Of a stretch of DNA of 48,423 bases, positions 42,038 through 48,423 are shown piece by piece (position 1 is the first letter of the stretch; every line of letters begins with the position of its first letter). The notes below the pieces were generated by a model. That model had not been told where the DNA came from and did no database searches. It saw nothing but the letters and a program-made list of their open reading frames with translations. This DNA is from Sporomusaceae bacterium UBA7701 (GTDB lineage: Bacteria; Bacillota; Negativicutes; Sporomusales; UBA7701): NCBI GenBank assembly GCA_002482545.1, contig DLGF01000017.1, positions 1-48,423 on the forward strand, written 5' to 3'. The position numbers were made by a program, and so were the translations under genes.

Positions 42038-42058
42038 CTACTCATCAAAGATGAGTAG
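42038..42058. promoter_or_regulatory. Operator-like palindrome 2 upstream of the B12/PLP operon
   Basis: CTACTCATC-AAA-GATGAGTAG is a perfect 9-base-arm inverted repeat. It shares its core with the palindrome at 41981-41995 and overlaps the predicted start of transcription, as a repressor site would. No T run follows, so it is not a terminator. Confidence 0.75.
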
Positions 42059-42106
42059 CAAGCAGTTAAGGAAGTTTTACCGCAAACCGTTCGATGGAGG
42101 TGACGT

Positions 42107-42358
42107 ATGGCCAAGCCGCTGGAACAAGTGATGGACGCCCTGGATATCGAAACCTTCTTCGTCTGCGCCTCCGAAGAGGAGGGCCGGGCGTTGATGCTTT
42201 CGCTGCTGAAAGCCTGGGGCTTCAAAGATGTCGATGTTGTTTTCGCCCAGCATGAGGGACCGGGGGTGCGGGTGCGGGGGCGGGCCTATGTTTACCGCCC
42301 GGCTGATAAATATCGCTGGCTGAGGGCCGAGGCCGGGCAAGAGGGGGCGCTCTCATGA
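42107..42358 (+). CDS. Small protein of unknown function, first gene of the B12/PLP operon
   Basis: The 83-residue product has a compact alpha/beta pattern (LEQVMDALDIETFFVCASEEEGRALMLSLLKAWGFKDVDVVFAQ) and a basic, glycine/arginine-rich C-terminal part. It has no membrane segment or recognised motif. The ATG follows GGAGGTGACGT. It overlaps the B12-domain gene by four bases (ATGA), which implies matched synthesis. It may be a small subunit or chaperone of that enzyme, as many B12 mutases have a small partner; this is inference. Confidence 0.75.
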   Translation: MAKPLEQVMDALDIETFFVCASEEEGRALMLSLLKAWGFKDVDVVFAQHEGPGVRVRGRAYVYRPADKYRWLRAEAGQEGALS

Positions 42359-44175
42359 AGAAGATTCTGCTGGCTCCGCTTGACCCGGTCCACGATATCG
42401 GCCTCAAAATGATGGCCAGGGGCCTCGAACAGGCCGGCCACGCGATTGCGCTGCTTCCGCCGGACCTGACGCCGGAGGAAGTGGTTGAGCAGGCCGTCCG
42501 GCGGGAGGCCGACGTGCTGCTGCTCAGCCGCACCCTGGGGTACGGAGTCGCCGAAATACTGGCCCGGTTTATTGATCTGGCGGATGCCGCCGGCCTTCGG
42601 GACAGCGTCAAGATTGCCATCGGCGGGATGGCGATCCGCCCGGAACTGGCGGCCGAGCTCGGGTTTGACGCCGGGTACGGGCCAGGCACGACGGTGGAAG
42701 AAGTCGTCTGTTTCGTGGAAAACCGCAACTACCGCCCGGATTCCACCCACAGCGGCAAAGCCAAGCGGGACATGACCGCGGGCTACGACTACCGCTACCG
42801 GCATCCGGGAATAGCGGCCAAGCTCGCGGCCATATCCGATATCATCCTCGAATGGGTTAAAGATAAAACGTCTCCCGGCGTGGAACGGGCCAAACTGCGC
42901 GACGAACTGTGGGACGCGGAGAAATGGCGGAACCGGCAGGGCGACGGCGATTTATACAGCCGGTATCCGGCCCTGTGCGGCGATATCCCCCGGCAGTACT
43001 ACGCCGCAGGAACCCTGCACCCCAAGACGCGGCGCAGCACGAAAGAGGAAGTCGCGGGCCTGGAGCGCTATCTGGCGGAAACCAAGGCGCGGATGTCGGT
43101 AAAAACCCTTCAGCATACCCGGGCAAAGCCCCTGGTCTTTGTCCAATACGGGACCGGCTGCCCCTTCATGGATATCGGCCACATTCTGACGAGCGAAGCC
43201 TGGGGCGCCGACGGCGTTGTGCACTTCGACCCCTCCTGGGGCGCTCGAACCGAAGGTTTCCTGGATGGGTTCCTCACTCATCAGGAAGACGGCACGGTCA
43301 TTACTCCGGCAAACATGAACCGCATCCACCAGGCCCTGGAAACATCGACACTCTGGCAAATAAGGGCCCACCGCGGCCTCAACACGCCGGAGACGGTCGT
43401 CCTGGCCGGCAAGCTGGGGGCCGACCTTACCAAGATCAACATTTGCTACGGATCGCTCGGCGCCGGCACCGACCCGGAACGGATGACGGTCGACGGCTAC
43501 CATTCGATGCTGTACGCCCGGAAGTACAACCTGCCCTTCGATGTCGTGACCAACGAGGAATTGTGCGGCGTGCCGGCCCACAAGGCTTTCGCCGGCATGC
43601 TGATCGTCGGCGATCTCGCCGTGCGCCTGGGAGCCCGGCCGATCCTGCAGCCGCTCTTCGCCTATTCGCCCGAAGTGATGGTAAACGGCTATATGGCGGA
43701 TAATTATGTCGATTTTAACGCCGCGAAGATCCAGGCTCTCAGAAAGATCATCAACTCCCCCATATGGCCGGGAGCGCCCATCGGCTTCCTCACCCAGACC
43801 GAAGACCGGGTTCAGTCGGCGATGGCCACCGCCCTGCACGCCTGCCTGGCCAATTCGCTTGCGGTTGACGCCATTTCCATCGCCTCGACCGACGAGGCCT
43901 ATTCCGGCGGGCCGATCTCCGTGCCGGCCCGGATCGATACTCTGAGGGCCGTTCAAGAAGGGTTCCGGTTCTTCGGCCGGGCCGAGATCGCTCCGACGGA
44001 CAAAGCCGGCGCCTATGCCGACCAGATTGTTGACGGCATTGAAAAAGCGCTGGAGGAAGTCCTGGCCTGCGGGGACTTCGTCGCCGCAATCCACGCCGGG
44101 GCTCTGGGGAGCCAGGCGGAGGGAGCTTACCCCGGCCGCAACGGCAAGGATACAGTGACCAGTAAAAAACGCTAG
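42355..44175 (+). CDS. Fused B12-binding domain/TIM-barrel mutase-like protein, substrate unknown
   Basis: The 606-residue protein starts with a cobalamin-type Rossmann domain (about 1-130): LLAPLDPVHDIGLKMMARGL, then VLLLSRTLGYG and KIAIGGMAIRPELAAELGFDAGYGPGT. A linker (about 130-250) leads to a barrel-like domain (about 255-580) with LVFVQYGTGCPFMDIGH, INICYGSLGAGTDPERMTVDG, VTNEELCGVPAHKAF, VMVNGYMADNYVDF and SIASTDEAYSGGPISVPAR. The layout recalls the catalytic subunits of glutamate mutase and the KamD/OraE aminomutases, here joined to their B12 domain in one chain. The B12 motif is D10-x2-H13-x2-G16, one residue longer between Asp and His than usual. The lysine that binds PLP in KamE has no counterpart (L24 at that position). 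Confidence 0.75.
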   Translation: MKKILLAPLDPVHDIGLKMMARGLEQAGHAIALLPPDLTPEEVVEQAVRREADVLLLSRTLGYGVAEILARFIDLADAAGLRDSVKIAIGGMAIRPELAAELGFDAGYGPGTTVEEVVCFVENRNYRPDSTHSGKAKRDMTAGYDYRYRHPGIAAKLAAISDIILEWVKDKTSPGVERAKLRDELWDAEKWRNRQGDGDLYSRYPALCGDIPRQYYAAGTLHPKTRRSTKEEVAGLERYLAETKARMSVKTLQHTRAKPLVFVQYGTGCPFMDIGHILTSEAWGADGVVHFDPSWGARTEGFLDGFLTHQEDGTVITPANMNRIHQALETSTLWQIRAHRGLNTPETVVLAGKLGADLTKINICYGSLGAGTDPERMTVDGYHSMLYARKYNLPFDVVTNEELCGVPAHKAFAGMLIVGDLAVRLGARPILQPLFAYSPEVMVNGYMADNYVDFNAAKIQALRKIINSPIWPGAPIGFLTQTEDRVQSAMATALHACLANSLAVDAISIASTDEAYSGGPISVPARIDTLRAVQEGFRFFGRAEIAPTDKAGAYADQIVDGIEKALEEVLACGDFVAAIHAGALGSQAEGAYPGRNGKDTVTSKKR

Positions 44176-44187
44176 GAGGTCGGTGCC

Positions 44188-44628
44188 ATGGCGGAAAAAG
44201 ACCCTTATGCCGCAGGCAAATTCACTGTCAACCCCTATGCGGCGAAACGGGATGTGACCGGAACGCTGGCGGTGGTTCTCGACGGGAAGATGGAGGACCG
44301 GGGGCTGGAACTCATCAGGCCCATTTCCCGGTGCCTGCGGAAATACGAGATCCATGAACTCATCCTGACGGACGAAGTGGACGCGAAGCCCGGCTCCGCC
44401 GTCAACCGCATCGCGTATCTGGGCTTCGTCGAGCTGGAACAGGGCGGGGTCGTCGTCAGCGGCGACAAGCTTTTGCTGGACGGCGAAATCATCGGAACCC
44501 TTGCCGGGTTTGATGAAACCCACATGCCCAATCATCTCAACATCGTCGTAAAAACCGACCGGCTGGCCACCGGGGCTGAGCGTGGAGCCGGCCTGGGCCT
44601 GCCGGTACGGTTTACGACCCATACATAA
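44188..44628 (+). CDS. Conserved-looking small protein of unknown function in the B12/PLP operon
   Basis: The 146-residue product has a soluble alpha/beta pattern: TGTLAVVLDGKMEDRGLELI, KYEIHELILTDEVDAKPGSAVNRIAYLGFVELEQGGVVVSGD, and TLAGFDETHMPNHLNIVVKT. I cannot assign a domain. The single histidine-rich HMPNHLNIV and the DETHMP stretch could be ligands for a metal, but that is speculation. AGGAGGTCGGTGCC precedes the ATG, 12 bases after the B12-domain gene, so it belongs to the same operon. Confidence 0.75.
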   Translation: MAEKDPYAAGKFTVNPYAAKRDVTGTLAVVLDGKMEDRGLELIRPISRCLRKYEIHELILTDEVDAKPGSAVNRIAYLGFVELEQGGVVVSGDKLLLDGEIIGTLAGFDETHMPNHLNIVVKTDRLATGAERGAGLGLPVRFTTHT

Positions 44629-44665
44629 CGGTTGGGGTGCGCCCCATCAAAAGGAGGTGACAAAG

Positions 44666-45127
44666 ATGTCCGTGGAATCCAAACTGGCGCAAATGGGGCT
44701 GTCCCTGCCGGCGGCGCCGAAACCGGTGGCGACTTACGTGCCGGCTGTGCTGACCAGCGACGGCTACGTCTATACTTCAGGGCAAATTCCGCTGGCAAGC
44801 GGTGAACTGAAGTACAAGGGGAAAGTGGGAAAAGATCTGGACGAGGCTCAAGGCTATGAAGCCGCCAAGGTTTGCGTCCTCAACTGCCTGAGTGTCGTCA
44901 AAGCGGAGATCGGCGATCTGGACAGGATCGAGCGAATCGTGAAAGTGGTGGGTTTTGTGAACAGCGCCCCGGGGTTCAGCCAACAGCCGAAAGTCGTGAA
45001 CGGCGCGTCGGACCTGCTGGGCGAAGTGTTCGGCGAAAAGGGCCGGCACGCCCGGTCGGCGGTCGGCGTTTGCGAACTGCCGCTGGACGCCGCCTGCGAA
45101 GTGGAAATGGTGGTCAAGGTCAAATAA
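44666..45127 (+). CDS. RidA/YjgF-family enamine/imine deaminase
   Basis: This 153-residue protein has the RidA pattern VYTSGQIPLASGELKYKGKVG, AAKVCVLNCLSVVKAEIGDLDRIERIVKVVGFVNSAPGF and the C-terminal GRHARSAVGVCELPLDAACEVEM, with the substrate arginine in the HARSAVG motif. The longer form (about 150 residues) belongs to the RidA-like group often tied to catabolic operons. RidA proteins hydrolyse reactive enamines and imines released by PLP enzymes, which fits the PLP gene 20 bases downstream. The ATG at 44666 follows AAAAGGAGGTGACAAAG. Confidence 0.92.
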   Translation: MSVESKLAQMGLSLPAAPKPVATYVPAVLTSDGYVYTSGQIPLASGELKYKGKVGKDLDEAQGYEAAKVCVLNCLSVVKAEIGDLDRIERIVKVVGFVNSAPGFSQQPKVVNGASDLLGEVFGEKGRHARSAVGVCELPLDAACEVEMVVKVK

Positions 45128-45147
45128 ATCAACAGGAGGAATCCGTG

Positions 45148-46611
45148 ATGGGAAAATTCAAGTATAAGTTTCAAATGTATAAGAGTCTTCAGGCCAACAT
45201 TCCGAATATTTACGCCGAGGCCAAGAAGGCCGCCGACGAAATCGGCATCCCCCAGGAACTGCGCGGCAAATTCGGCCTGACGGGCGGCATTTCCGGCTGC
45301 CCGGCGCCGCTTCGGGAAGATATCATGCGGGCCGGCGAAGAGGCCGGCAAAACCGTTACTCCGCTGGCAACCATGGTCGACCAGATCCGGGAATTGGTCA
45401 AAGACATCTATGGCGACGAATACGACGCCGCGCCCACCAGCACCTGCGAAGCCGGTCTCTGGGTGAGCTTCGATTCGCTGTTCACCCCGCCGGCCTTGGG
45501 TCGGGGCGACAACTACCGCGCCCGGTATATCGCGCCTTATGAGAAGCACTTTCATCATCAGGGCGGCTACGGACGCCCTTATCCCGGCCGCTATAAGGAT
45601 ATCATCGCCGACCGCGGCTGCACCGCCGGCGAACTGGGCTTCTACGGCAAGCGCCAGAACAACCTGGACACCGTCATTGTTCCGCTGGAAGGGGCCGAAT
45701 ACCCCGTGCACGGCATCAAGTTCCATCCGGTGCCGCTCCTGACCAAGGTCGATCCGGAAGCCACCTATGAACAGCTGAAAAAGGTAGCTGAACGGCATGC
45801 CAATATGCTCACCGGCATGACTTCCCTCGGCTATGAAACTCCGGGCTACGGCTACGGCGTCAAGGATAAGGACGGCGCCCCCCTCCTCCAGAAACTGTAT
45901 GCCAAGCTTTGCAAGGAATACAATATTCCGTACGTGATCGACAACGCCTGGGGCGTGCCGGGCATCGGCCACGACATCCGCAAATCCGGCGCCGATGTCG
46001 TCATTTACAGCATGGACAAAGCCAGCGGCGCAGCCACCAGCGGCCTGATCATCGGCAAAGAGGAAGTCATGGTGCCGATCCGCCGGGCTCTCGGCTATCA
46101 CGGCGACCGTTGGGGCACCACCGCTTCCTACGGCAAGGCCGCCTATGTCACCTTCGACCCGGGCAAAGAGGCGCTGGCCACCCAGATCCAGGCCCTGAAA
46201 GTGCTGAGGGACAACCCGCAGGTGCTGACCAAGTCGGTCGACGATCTCTACGAAGTCGTCAAGGAAGAGTTTGATAAAATTCACCCGACCATCAAAAAAG
46301 GCCTGATCATCAGCAAATCCTATAATTCCCGCGCTGTCGAGATCAACTACGAAAACACCTGGGCCAACGGCGAACTGGGCCTGCCGATCTTCTCGATCGA
46401 GGACATGTACTCCGGCACGAATATCTTCCAGAGCGGCATGGCCCAGATGGGAGTCATCCCGACAGTGGCCTATGACGGAAACATCTACATGTCGCCCGAC
46501 CTGGCCACCACCGACAGCAAGGGCAACCTGCTGAAAGATGTAATGCGTTACGCCGTAAGAGCCCAAGTCCGCCTCATCGAAATTGTCGCCAAATACTCGG
46601 GACTGATTTAA
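45148..46611 (+). CDS. Fold-type-I PLP-dependent enzyme, reaction unknown
   Basis: The 487-residue protein has the fold-type-I landmarks: a phosphate-binding region TSTCEAGLWVSFDS (97-110), the aspartate contacting the pyridine nitrogen D265 in YVIDNAWGVPG, and the PLP lysine K291 in VVIYSMDKASGAATSGLIIG. The N-terminal GGISGCPAPLREDIM and a mid-region rich in His, Tyr and Gly (YEKHFHHQGGYGRPYPGRYKD) are distinctive. It is not a typical class I, II, III or V aminotransferase from what I can see. Lyase, decarboxylase or aminotransferase activity are all possible; the RidA neighbour favours a reaction releasing an enamine. The ATG follows AACAGGAGGAATCCGTG. Confidence 0.8.
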   Translation: MGKFKYKFQMYKSLQANIPNIYAEAKKAADEIGIPQELRGKFGLTGGISGCPAPLREDIMRAGEEAGKTVTPLATMVDQIRELVKDIYGDEYDAAPTSTCEAGLWVSFDSLFTPPALGRGDNYRARYIAPYEKHFHHQGGYGRPYPGRYKDIIADRGCTAGELGFYGKRQNNLDTVIVPLEGAEYPVHGIKFHPVPLLTKVDPEATYEQLKKVAERHANMLTGMTSLGYETPGYGYGVKDKDGAPLLQKLYAKLCKEYNIPYVIDNAWGVPGIGHDIRKSGADVVIYSMDKASGAATSGLIIGKEEVMVPIRRALGYHGDRWGTTASYGKAAYVTFDPGKEALATQIQALKVLRDNPQVLTKSVDDLYEVVKEEFDKIHPTIKKGLIISKSYNSRAVEINYENTWANGELGLPIFSIEDMYSGTNIFQSGMAQMGVIPTVAYDGNIYMSPDLATTDSKGNLLKDVMRYAVRAQVRLIEIVAKYSGLI

Positions 46612-46649
46612 GGCGGAATGTCTGCCTGATTTTTCCCGGCTGCCGACCG

Positions 46650-46682
46650 CGCGGAGTTGTGGGCGTTCGCCCACGCTCCGCG
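46650..46682 (+). terminator. Hairpin after the PLP-enzyme gene
   Basis: CGCGGAG/CTCCGCG and the inner TGGGCG/CGCCCA form a long two-part stem, followed by TTTCCTTT. It probably ends the B12/PLP operon before the regulator gene. Confidence 0.65.
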
Positions 46683-46805
46683 TTTCCTTTCGCAGCCCAA
46701 GCATCTTCTCCCGGCCCGGCAAAGTCAGCCTTCCGTCCCCTGAGGCAGGAAAACCGAGAGGATTGGCGAATTAAATCACGATTTGCCTGAGAGGTGGAAC
46801 TAATT

Positions 46806-47528
46806 ATGCTCAATGAGCGGGAACAGCTGGAGCGCGACGTATTGACGATGGTCAGGGACAATGTCCAGCCGATTGGCTGCGGCGCACTCAGTCAGATGCT
46901 GCAGGCCCAGGGATATAATATCAGCGAGGCCACGGTCGGCCGGGTGCTCCGTGAACTGGACAATCTCGGCTTCACCGAAAAAGCCGGATTTCAGGGACGG
47001 GTCCTGTCGCCGCCGGGAATCGTCCGGCTCGATGAATTGGAAAGCAAGCGGCGCAGCAGGGAGTGGGGCGAGGAATTCGCCAACGCCCTGCGGGGCCATA
47101 CCAAGGACGAGTTGCTGGAGGTTTTGGTGGCCCGCCGGGCAATCGAGGCCGAGCTGGCCTGTCTCGCGGCCGCCAACCGCACCGACGAGGAAGTCCGGCA
47201 GCTCGCCGAATTGCTGGCCAGACAAGGCGGAAGCGTGGCCGAAGAAGATGTGGAGTTTCACTCCCTCATCGCGCGCATGGCCCGCAACCGGGTCCTGGAA
47301 GCGGCGATCGCCCTCATCCGCCAGGACACCCAGCTTTCTCCGGTTCTCGAATACATCCGCCGCCATGTAAAAAGTATGGTCTATGTCGATCACCGCAACT
47401 TGGCCCAGGCGATTATCGGCAGTCAGCCGGAAAGGGCCCGGGAAGTCATGATCGAGCACATCAATAACCTGATTAACGACGTCGAGAAATATTGGCAGTT
47501 GACGACCGGAGACCATTATACCGGATAA
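46806..47528 (+). CDS. FCD-domain transcriptional regulator (GntR/FadR-like) with winged helix
   Basis: The 240-residue product has an N-terminal winged helix (about 8-65: CGALSQMLQAQGYNISEATVGRVLRELDNLGFTEK) and a C-terminal all-helical FCD ligand-binding domain (about 100-230: LLEVLVARRAIEAELACLAA, VEFHSLIARMARNRVLEAAI, VDHRNLAQAIIGSQPERAREVMIEHINNL). The histidines in EFHSLI, DHRNL and EHI match FCD metal ligands. Such proteins sense carboxylic or amino acid metabolites. It follows the B12/PLP operon and is the natural candidate to bind the two palindromes at 41981-42058. The ATG at 46806 is preferred to the GTG at 46794 because of GAGAGGTGG. Confidence 0.88.
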   Translation: MLNEREQLERDVLTMVRDNVQPIGCGALSQMLQAQGYNISEATVGRVLRELDNLGFTEKAGFQGRVLSPPGIVRLDELESKRRSREWGEEFANALRGHTKDELLEVLVARRAIEAELACLAAANRTDEEVRQLAELLARQGGSVAEEDVEFHSLIARMARNRVLEAAIALIRQDTQLSPVLEYIRRHVKSMVYVDHRNLAQAIIGSQPERAREVMIEHINNLINDVEKYWQLTTGDHYTG

Positions 47529-47553
47529 ATCAGCCTGGGTTGGTCTTCACTCG

Positions 47554-47571
47554 GCGCGGTGCAAGCCGCGC
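47554..47571 (+). terminator. Weak hairpin after the FCD regulator gene
   Basis: GCGCGG and CCGCGC pair around a six-base loop and are followed by TGTTCCTTT. The T run is interrupted, so termination may be partial. Confidence 0.45.
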
Positions 47572-47585
47572 TGTTCCTTTGCTGT

Positions 47586-47648
47586 CCAGGGTCGGCCGGA
47601 GCCATTATAAAAAATTGACCGGCTCGCCGTTACCTTTTTTTACCCTGG
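47586..47648 (+). other. Nested inverted repeats in the leader of the SIMPL gene
   Basis: Three arm pairs nest in order: CCAGGGT/ACCCTGG, CGGC/GCCG and GAGCC/GGCTC, enclosing an A/T-rich loop. The fold would end about 25 bases before the ribosome site AAGGAGG. A TTGACC (47615-47620) inside could also be a -35 box, so part of it may be promoter DNA instead. Confidence 0.35.
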
Positions 47649-47689
47649 ACGTTTATAGAGGTGAATACATACTAAGGAGGCTGCCTATT

Positions 47690-48397
47690 TTGAAACGCAG
47701 TATAACGGTTTTGGCGCTGTGCGCCGTACTCCTCGCGACCGCCGCTCCCGTCTTTGCGGCATCCCCCGAGAACCCCCAGGCGATGATCAGTGTCACCGGC
47801 CACGCCGAGACGACCGTGACCCCCGATGTGGCCTACATGACTGCCGGGATTGTTACCACCGGAGCTGACGTGGAGTCGGCGCGCAGCGAAAATGACCGGG
47901 TCATGCGGCGGATCATCGACGCCCTGACCGCCCAGGGCATTGAGAAAAAGAACATCGTCACTTCGCAGTTTTCGCTTCAGCCCATCTATCGCAATGAGGC
48001 CCGGGACGGCGGGACGGGGACGATTACCGGCTACCGCCTGCAGAATAACGTAACGGTGGTCATCGAAGACCTGAGCAAGATCGGGACCGTGGTTGACGCG
48101 ACTTTCCAGGCCGGGGCGAACCAGTTTCAGGGCCTCAGGTTCGGCCTGAAGGACGACAGCCAGCTCCGCGAAGAGCTCCTCCGGTCCGCCGTTCAGGACG
48201 GGCGGCGCAAGGCCGCCGTCATGGCCGACGCCCTCGGCGTAAGCCTCAAGGCGCCGCTGTCCATATCCGAAGGCGGTCACTATGCGCCGGTTCAGGCTGA
48301 TTCTTACCGGTCGCTCAAAGCCGTCGCCGGAGGAGCCCCCATTGAAGCGGGCACCCTCACCATCGGAATCGACGTCAATATGGCCTTCGGCATCTAA
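47690..48397 (+). CDS. Exported SIMPL-domain (DUF541) protein
   Basis: The 235-residue product has a signal peptide (KRSITVLALCAVLLATAAPVFA, cleavage near residue 23) and a SIMPL domain: ISVTGHAETTVTPDVAYMTAGIVT, IDALTAQGIEKKNIVTSQFSLQPIY, GYRLQNNVTVVIEDLSKIGTVVDA and LRSAVQDGRRKAAVMADALGV. These periplasmic or extracellular proteins form oligomeric rings; their role is linked loosely to oxidative or envelope stress. The TTG at 47690 follows TAAGGAGGCTGCC and gives the signal peptide directly; longer versions are not plausible. A gene-sized neighbour downstream is not visible before the window ends. Confidence 0.93.
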   Translation: MKRSITVLALCAVLLATAAPVFAASPENPQAMISVTGHAETTVTPDVAYMTAGIVTTGADVESARSENDRVMRRIIDALTAQGIEKKNIVTSQFSLQPIYRNEARDGGTGTITGYRLQNNVTVVIEDLSKIGTVVDATFQAGANQFQGLRFGLKDDSQLREELLRSAVQDGRRKAAVMADALGVSLKAPLSISEGGHYAPVQADSYRSLKAVAGGAPIEAGTLTIGIDVNMAFGI

Positions 48398-48423
48398 GAC
48401 CCCAAGAAACCGCGCCCCGGCTT

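Noticed and set aside
41825..42106. Possible B12 riboswitch before the B12-domain operon
   Set aside because: The leader after the predicted start is only about 65 bases and shows only the operator palindrome, not a B12-box-type structure.
44854..46722. Minus-strand frame of 622 codons opposite ridA and the PLP gene
   Set aside because: It lies across two convincing plus-strand genes and lacks a ribosome site or recognisable domains.
1..48423. tRNA or rRNA genes, CRISPR arrays, insertion sequences, prophage
   Set aside because: No tRNA-like cloverleaf, regularly spaced direct repeats, transposase or phage structural gene was seen. The holin-like protein at 24510 is a common chromosomal membrane protein.

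Overview
The window is about 48 kb of GC-rich DNA, coded mostly on the + strand. It looks chromosomal and comes from a strictly anaerobic, amino-acid-fermenting, spore-forming Firmicute. A diderm Negativicute of the Sporomusaceae type is my best guess. This rests on gene content and order (a MinJ-like gene before uvrBA; PHP-rapZ-yvcK-whiA; SCIFF peptide plus maturase; hypFCDE; rubredoxin; a coat-F-like gene with a sigma-G-like promoter), not on a database match.

Region 1 (1-10523) is a lysine fermentation locus. One block holds a partial kamB-like reactivase gene, a RocR-type sigma-54 activator, kamD, kamE, a class III aminotransferase and kce. It ends at a very strong palindrome/terminator. 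A second block holds kamA, atoD, atoA and a thiolase, preceded by a near-perfect -24/-12 (sigma-54) promoter. Together they cover lysine to beta-lysine, 3,5-diaminohexanoate, 5-amino-3-oxohexanoate, and then acetoacetate handling and acetyl-CoA formation. The usual 3,5-diaminohexanoate dehydrogenase (kdd) and 3-aminobutyryl-CoA ammonia-lyase (kal) are absent. The aminotransferase sits where kdd would be expected.

Region 2 (10524-25118) is housekeeping: a MinJ-like PDZ membrane protein, uvrB behind two LexA-type boxes, uvrA, an orphan biotin carboxylase, uvrC, mobA, rubredoxin, a spore-coat-like protein, an FMN 2-hydroxy-acid dehydrogenase homologue, an alkylated-DNA methyltransferase and a holin-like membrane protein. 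Two copies of a large inverted-repeat element (17096-17377 and 24866-24988) show compensatory stem changes. A 0.5 kb non-coding stretch of unusual composition lies at 21330-21800.

Region 3 (25119-33274) holds a HAD phosphatase, an M20 amidohydrolase, the PHP-rapZ-yvcK-whiA-polysaccharide deacetylase series and an exported protein of unknown function.

Region 4 (33294-41815) holds the six-cysteine SCIFF peptide (46 aa) and its radical SAM maturase, hydrogenase maturation genes hypF-C-D-E, rpoN (sigma-54, the factor needed by the lysine activator) and a convergent cysteine-rich protein.

Region 5 (41981-47528) is the best candidate for an undescribed system. It is a tight five-gene operon: a small protein, a fused B12-domain/TIM-barrel mutase-like protein, a small unknown, a RidA homologue and a fold-type-I PLP enzyme. 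It is preceded by a promoter bracketed by two copies of the same operator-like palindrome and followed by an FCD-domain regulator. I infer a B12- and PLP-dependent catabolic pathway for an amino acid or amine; the substrate is unknown. A SIMPL-domain exported protein closes the window.
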